In this document: positions 14,757 to 17,609 of the stretch, in pieces
Position numbering within the stretch: position 1 is the first letter of the stretch
Layout of the letters: each line of letters starts with the position of its first letter
NCBI GenBank assembly: GCA_022707725.1
Contig: JAKJAB010000030.1
Location: 1-17,609 of the forward strand
Direction: 5' to 3'
Length of the DNA stretch: 17,609 nt
DNA from: Chloroflexota bacterium
GTDB lineage: Bacteria; Chloroflexota; Anaerolineae; B4-G1; SLSP01
Program-made: the position numbers and the translations under genes
The notes under the pieces: model-generated
Told to the model about the DNA's origin: nothing
Database searches by the model: none
The model's input: the letters and a program-made list of their open reading frames with translations, nothing else

Positions 14757-14784
14757 ATTCTATCATAACGCAGTTTACAAGCAA
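14757..14784 (-). promoter_or_regulatory. Candidate promoter for the kinase cluster
   Basis: On the minus strand TTGCTT (14784-14779) and TAGAAT (14762-14757) are separated by 16 bp, in an AT-rich 118-bp gap between the aminotransferase stop and the first kinase. The -10 has five of six consensus bases and the -35 only three. No terminator precedes it, so read-through from the aminotransferase is also possible. Confidence 0.4.
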
Positions 14785-14801
14785 ATACCTTGAAATATCC
14801 C

Positions 14802-15956
14802 TCAAAGCACGTTGAGCGCTGACCGCATCCGCTCCAATCCTTCTTCGAGCAATGCCCGCGGGCAGCCAAAGTTCAATCGCACAAACCCTTCACCGCCCGG
14901 GCCGAAGGTCGTACCATCGTTCAGCGCGACACGCGCTTCTTTGAGGAAGAATTCGTGCACGTTGCCGGGGATACCGGCAGCCCGGCAGTCGAGCCACGCC
15001 AGGTACGTCCCCTCCGGCGCGGCGACGCTCACGCCCGGCATGGAATGCCCCACAAACGCCACGACGAAATCCCGGTTCGTTTCCATGTAACGCAACACCG
15101 CTTCGAGCCATGGCTGTCCCTCTCGATACGCTGCCAGCGCCGCCGTGTAGCCGAGCAAGTTGACCGGCTCCACAATGCCCCGCCGCGCCGCCAGATAACG
15201 CTGGCGCAGCTCCGCGTCGGGGATCACGGCAAACGAGCAATGCAATCCGGCGATATTGAACGTTTTGCTCGGCGCCATCAGCGTGATCGTGCGCGCAGCA
15301 ATCTCCGGCGCAAGCGCGGCGATGGGGATGTGCCGGTACCCGCTGAAAATCAAATCGCCATGGATTTCGTCGGAGCAGATGAGCAGGTTATGGCGCAGAC
15401 ACAGTTCGGCCATGCGCAGCAACTCATCCTCACGAAAGACACGCCCGACGGGATTGTGGGGGTTGCACAGCAGGAACAGTCGCGTGCGGTCGGTGATCGT
15501 GCGCGCGAAAAGATCGTAGTCCACGCTGTAGCGTCCGTCGGCGTTACGCGTCAGCTCCATGCCGTGTGTCACTGCGTTAGCCGCCCCGGTGACGCCGAAG
15601 AACGGTGGATAGACCGGCGTCTGAATGAGCAGCCCGTCGCCCGGCTCGAGAAACGCCTGCGCCGCCAGATTGAACGCCGTCACCACGCCCGGCAGGAAGA
15701 CAATCGCCTCCGGCGCAACCGTCCAGCCGTAAAGCTGCTGCAAGCGCGCGACAATCGCCTCCACCAGCGCGGGAGGGTGCGATTCGTACCCAAAGACGCC
15801 GTGTTCCACCCGCGCCCGCAGCGCGGCAATCACCGGCTCCGGCGCGGTGAAGTCCATATCCGCCACCCACATCGGCAGCACGTCAGCGCCATACACCTGC
15901 CATTTTATACACTCGGTTTCACGACGATCGATGATACAGTCGAAATCGTAAGTCAA
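14802..15956 (-). CDS. PatB/MalY-family PLP-dependent C-S lyase/aminotransferase
   Basis: 384 residues, a normal length for the family, from TTG 15956. AGGAGG lies exactly 6 nt upstream, and the N-terminus TYDFDCIIDRRETECIKW is typical of the family. Fold-type I landmarks are all present: PMWVADMDF (28-36), CNPHNPVGRVF (164-174), SDEIHGDL with the pyridine-binding Asp196, APSKTFNIAGL with the PLP lysine Lys231, and VRLNFGCPR with the carboxylate-binding Arg360. The family includes cystathionine/cysteine C-S beta-lyases (PatB, MalY) and related aminotransferases, and the exact substrate cannot be fixed here. It is cytoplasmic. It stands 118 bp upstream of the kinase run on the same strand and diverges from the S10 peptidase; a functional link to the kinases is not evident. 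Confidence 0.9.
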   Translation of the reverse strand: MTYDFDCIIDRRETECIKWQVYGADVLPMWVADMDFTAPEPVIAALRARVEHGVFGYESHPPALVEAIVARLQQLYGWTVAPEAIVFLPGVVTAFNLAAQAFLEPGDGLLIQTPVYPPFFGVTGAANAVTHGMELTRNADGRYSVDYDLFARTITDRTRLFLLCNPHNPVGRVFREDELLRMAELCLRHNLLICSDEIHGDLIFSGYRHIPIAALAPEIAARTITLMAPSKTFNIAGLHCSFAVIPDAELRQRYLAARRGIVEPVNLLGYTAALAAYREGQPWLEAVLRYMETNRDFVVAFVGHSMPGVSVAAPEGTYLAWLDCRAAGIPGNVHEFFLKEARVALNDGTTFGPGGEGFVRLNFGCPRALLEEGLERMRSALNVL

Positions 15957-15962
15957 AGCAAG

Positions 15963-15968
15963 CCTCCT
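15963..15968 (-). promoter_or_regulatory. Perfect Shine-Dalgarno supporting a TTG start
   Basis: AGGAGG on the minus strand, 6 nt before TTG 15956. It is a full-consensus site and the main reason for choosing the rare start codon. Confidence 0.75.
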
Positions 15969-16084
15969 GGGGAAGAAATGAGTGAATCAGCGAATTGGCG
16001 AATCACGCCTCAAACCAAAGCTGGCAACTCTTAACTCGCAACTCGCAACGCCGTTATTGTAGCCTGACCGGCGAAAGAAACAAA

Positions 16085-16112
16085 TTGCGTTTTGTGCATC
16101 CACCATTACAAT
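16085..16112 (+). promoter_or_regulatory. Candidate promoter for the S10 peptidase gene
   Basis: TTGCGT (16085-16090) and TACAAT (16107-16112) with a 16-bp spacer lie in the 258-bp divergent gap. Initiation near 16119 would give a leader of about 95 nt. The rest of the gap holds short GCGAAT- and CGCAACT-type repeated words and nothing else I can recognise. Confidence 0.5.
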
Positions 16113-16214
16113 ACTGCCTACAAATCATTCTTCAACCGCGAATTGCGCGAATCTTCGCAAACAAAGACCATTGGGCGCATATTGGCGGTATATCATCTCA
16201 GGAGGAGGACACGC

Positions 16215-17609
16215 ATGGCAAAGAAGGATAAGAAAGGTGAACAGTCGTCTCAGAAGGACAAAAAGGATAAAAAGGACAAGCCGGCGCCACCTGCGGAAAA
16301 GACCGTCAAGAGCAAACACACTGTCGTCATCGACGGTCAGGAGATCGCCTACACCGCCACGGCGGGGACACTGATCCTCAAAGATGAAGAGGACAAGCCC
16401 AAGGCGTCGCTCTTCTACGTGGCGTACACACGCGACGGTGTGGAGGATATGGCGCGGCGCCCGCTCACGTTCTCGTTCAACGGCGGGCCGGGATCGTCGT
16501 CGGTGTGGCTGCACATGGGCGTCGTTGGCCCGCGCCGTGTGCTGATGAGTCCCGAAGGCGATATGTTGCCGCCGCCGTACACCCTGGTCAACAACGAGTA
16601 TTCCCTGCTGGACGTGACCGACCTGGTCTTTATCGACCCGGTGAGCACCGGCTACAGTCGCGCCTACCCCCTGGAAGAAGCCAAACAATTCCACGGCGTC
16701 GAGCAGGACATCAAATCCGTTGGCGAGTTCATCCGGCTCTACACGACGCGCGCCAAGCGCTGGGCCTCGCCCAAGTTCCTCATCGGCGAAAGCTACGGCA
16801 CGACGCGCGCCGCCGGCCTCTCCGGCTATTTGCAAAACGAAATTGGGATGTATTTGAACGGCATCATGCTCGTATCGTCGGTGCTCAACTTCCAGAGCAT
16901 CCGCTTCGACCTGGGCAACGACCTGCCCTACATCCTCTTCCTGCCCACTTACGCGGCGGCGGCGTGGTTCCACAATCGCCTGCCCGCTGACCTGCAAGGC
17001 CAGGAGCTACGCGCCGTGCTTGCCGAAGTCAAGACGTTTGCCGAACGGGAGTACACGCTGGCGCTGATGCAGGGCGCGCGGTTGCCAGAAAAAGAACGAC
17101 GGCAGATTGTGACCCGGCTGGCACGCTATTCCGGCCTCTCCAAGACCTACATCGAGCAGACCAACCTGCGCATTGACATCTTCCGCTTCGTCAAGGAACT
17201 GCTGCGCGACGAGCGCCGCACCATCGGGCGCTTCGACGCGCGCTTCGAAGGCATCGACCGCGACGCGGCGGGCGAACACCACGAGTACGATCCCAGCTAC
17301 GCCATCATCCAGGGCGCATACACCGCGATGCTGAACGATTACATACGCTCTGAACTGCGCTTCAAGAGCGATTTGCCCTACGAAATCCTCACCGGCAACG
17401 TGCATCCGTGGGACTACAGCAAATTCCAGAACCAGTACGTCAACGTCGCCGAAACCTTGCGCGGAGCGATGACGCAGAACCCATTCCTCAAGGTCTTCGT
17501 CGGCAACGGCTACTACGACCTGGCGACGCCGTTCTACGCCACCGAATACACCTTCGATCACCTGGAACTCGATCCAAGCCTTCAGGAGCACATCACGATG
17601 GACTACTAC
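16215..17609 (+). CDS. Peptidase S10 (serine carboxypeptidase-like), partial (C-terminus beyond window)
   Basis: 465 codons are visible from ATG 16215, which is preceded by a strong GGAGGAGGA site about 5 nt upstream; the frame is open at the right edge. S10 family marks: FNGGPGSSSVWLHMG (oxyanion-hole loop), VFIDPVSTGYSRA, the nucleophile motif LIGESYGTTRAAG with Ser193, and GNGYYDLATPFYATEYTFDH with the likely catalytic Asp435. The catalytic His expected some 35-70 residues later lies outside the window. The family removes C-terminal residues from peptides. Instead of a signal peptide, the N-terminus is very lysine-rich and hydrophilic for about 35 residues (AKKDKKGEQ, KDKKDKKDK). Export by the usual route is therefore doubtful, unlike many S10 enzymes. 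It diverges from the aminotransferase gene. Confidence 0.9.
   Translation, partial: MAKKDKKGEQSSQKDKKDKKDKPAPPAEKTVKSKHTVVIDGQEIAYTATAGTLILKDEEDKPKASLFYVAYTRDGVEDMARRPLTFSFNGGPGSSSVWLHMGVVGPRRVLMSPEGDMLPPPYTLVNNEYSLLDVTDLVFIDPVSTGYSRAYPLEEAKQFHGVEQDIKSVGEFIRLYTTRAKRWASPKFLIGESYGTTRAAGLSGYLQNEIGMYLNGIMLVSSVLNFQSIRFDLGNDLPYILFLPTYAAAAWFHNRLPADLQGQELRAVLAEVKTFAEREYTLALMQGARLPEKERRQIVTRLARYSGLSKTYIEQTNLRIDIFRFVKELLRDERRTIGRFDARFEGIDRDAAGEHHEYDPSYAIIQGAYTAMLNDYIRSELRFKSDLPYEILTGNVHPWDYSKFQNQYVNVAETLRGAMTQNPFLKVFVGNGYYDLATPFYATEYTFDHLELDPSLQEHITMDYY

Noticed and set aside
14955..16034. 359-residue plus-strand frame over the aminotransferase
   Set aside because: It is antisense to a complete PatB/MalY enzyme with all catalytic motifs; the translation is Arg/Gln/His-rich with no domain.
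16125..16997. 290-residue minus-strand frame over the S10 peptidase
   Set aside because: It is antisense to the FNGGPGSS and GESYG coding sequence and is not supported by any motif.

Overview
The window reads as chromosomal DNA of a moderately GC-rich free-living bacterium. Several traits together suggest Chloroflexota: stacked GAF-domain histidine kinases, a DUF6345-type secreted protein, DUF362 proteins behind a ydaO-type c-di-AMP riboswitch, and a PatB/MalY aminotransferase. This placement is inference; there is no rRNA or other marker gene here.

Layout. (1) 1-1276, minus: a secreted DUF6345-like protein, cut by the window edge, with a near-perfect promoter at 1386-1413. (2) 1277-1808: a regulatory region that also serves the plus strand. 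It holds a (TTA)6 tract, a weak promoter, an inverted repeat, a clear c-di-AMP (ydaO/yuaA) riboswitch and its intrinsic terminator. (3) 1809-4402, plus: two tandem paralogous DUF362 proteins under that riboswitch, closed by a bidirectional terminator at 4409-4440. (4) 14683 down to 4440, minus: a six-gene run with tight junctions. In order it carries a large PDZ/multi-TM/GAF/PAS histidine kinase, a second membrane GAF histidine kinase split by a frameshift near 10785, a soluble GAF histidine kinase, an exported Ig-like/helical membrane protein, a metallo-beta-lactamase-fold hydrolase, and a zinc-ribbon/multi-TM/TPR-like membrane protein. No response regulator is present. (5) 15956-14802, minus: a PatB/MalY-type PLP enzyme with a TTG start, just upstream of the kinase run. 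(6) 16215 to the right edge, plus and divergent: a peptidase S10 (serine carboxypeptidase-like) gene, cut by the window edge.

How they may work together. The riboswitch should shut off the DUF362 pair when c-di-AMP is high, which would link these proteins of unknown function to osmotic, potassium or envelope homeostasis. The kinase run looks like one envelope-facing signalling unit: a PDZ domain and a beta-sandwich face the outside, and three kinase cores lie inside. Its output regulator must be encoded elsewhere. The riboswitch/DUF362 unit and the regulator-less kinase cluster are the two parts most worth following up.
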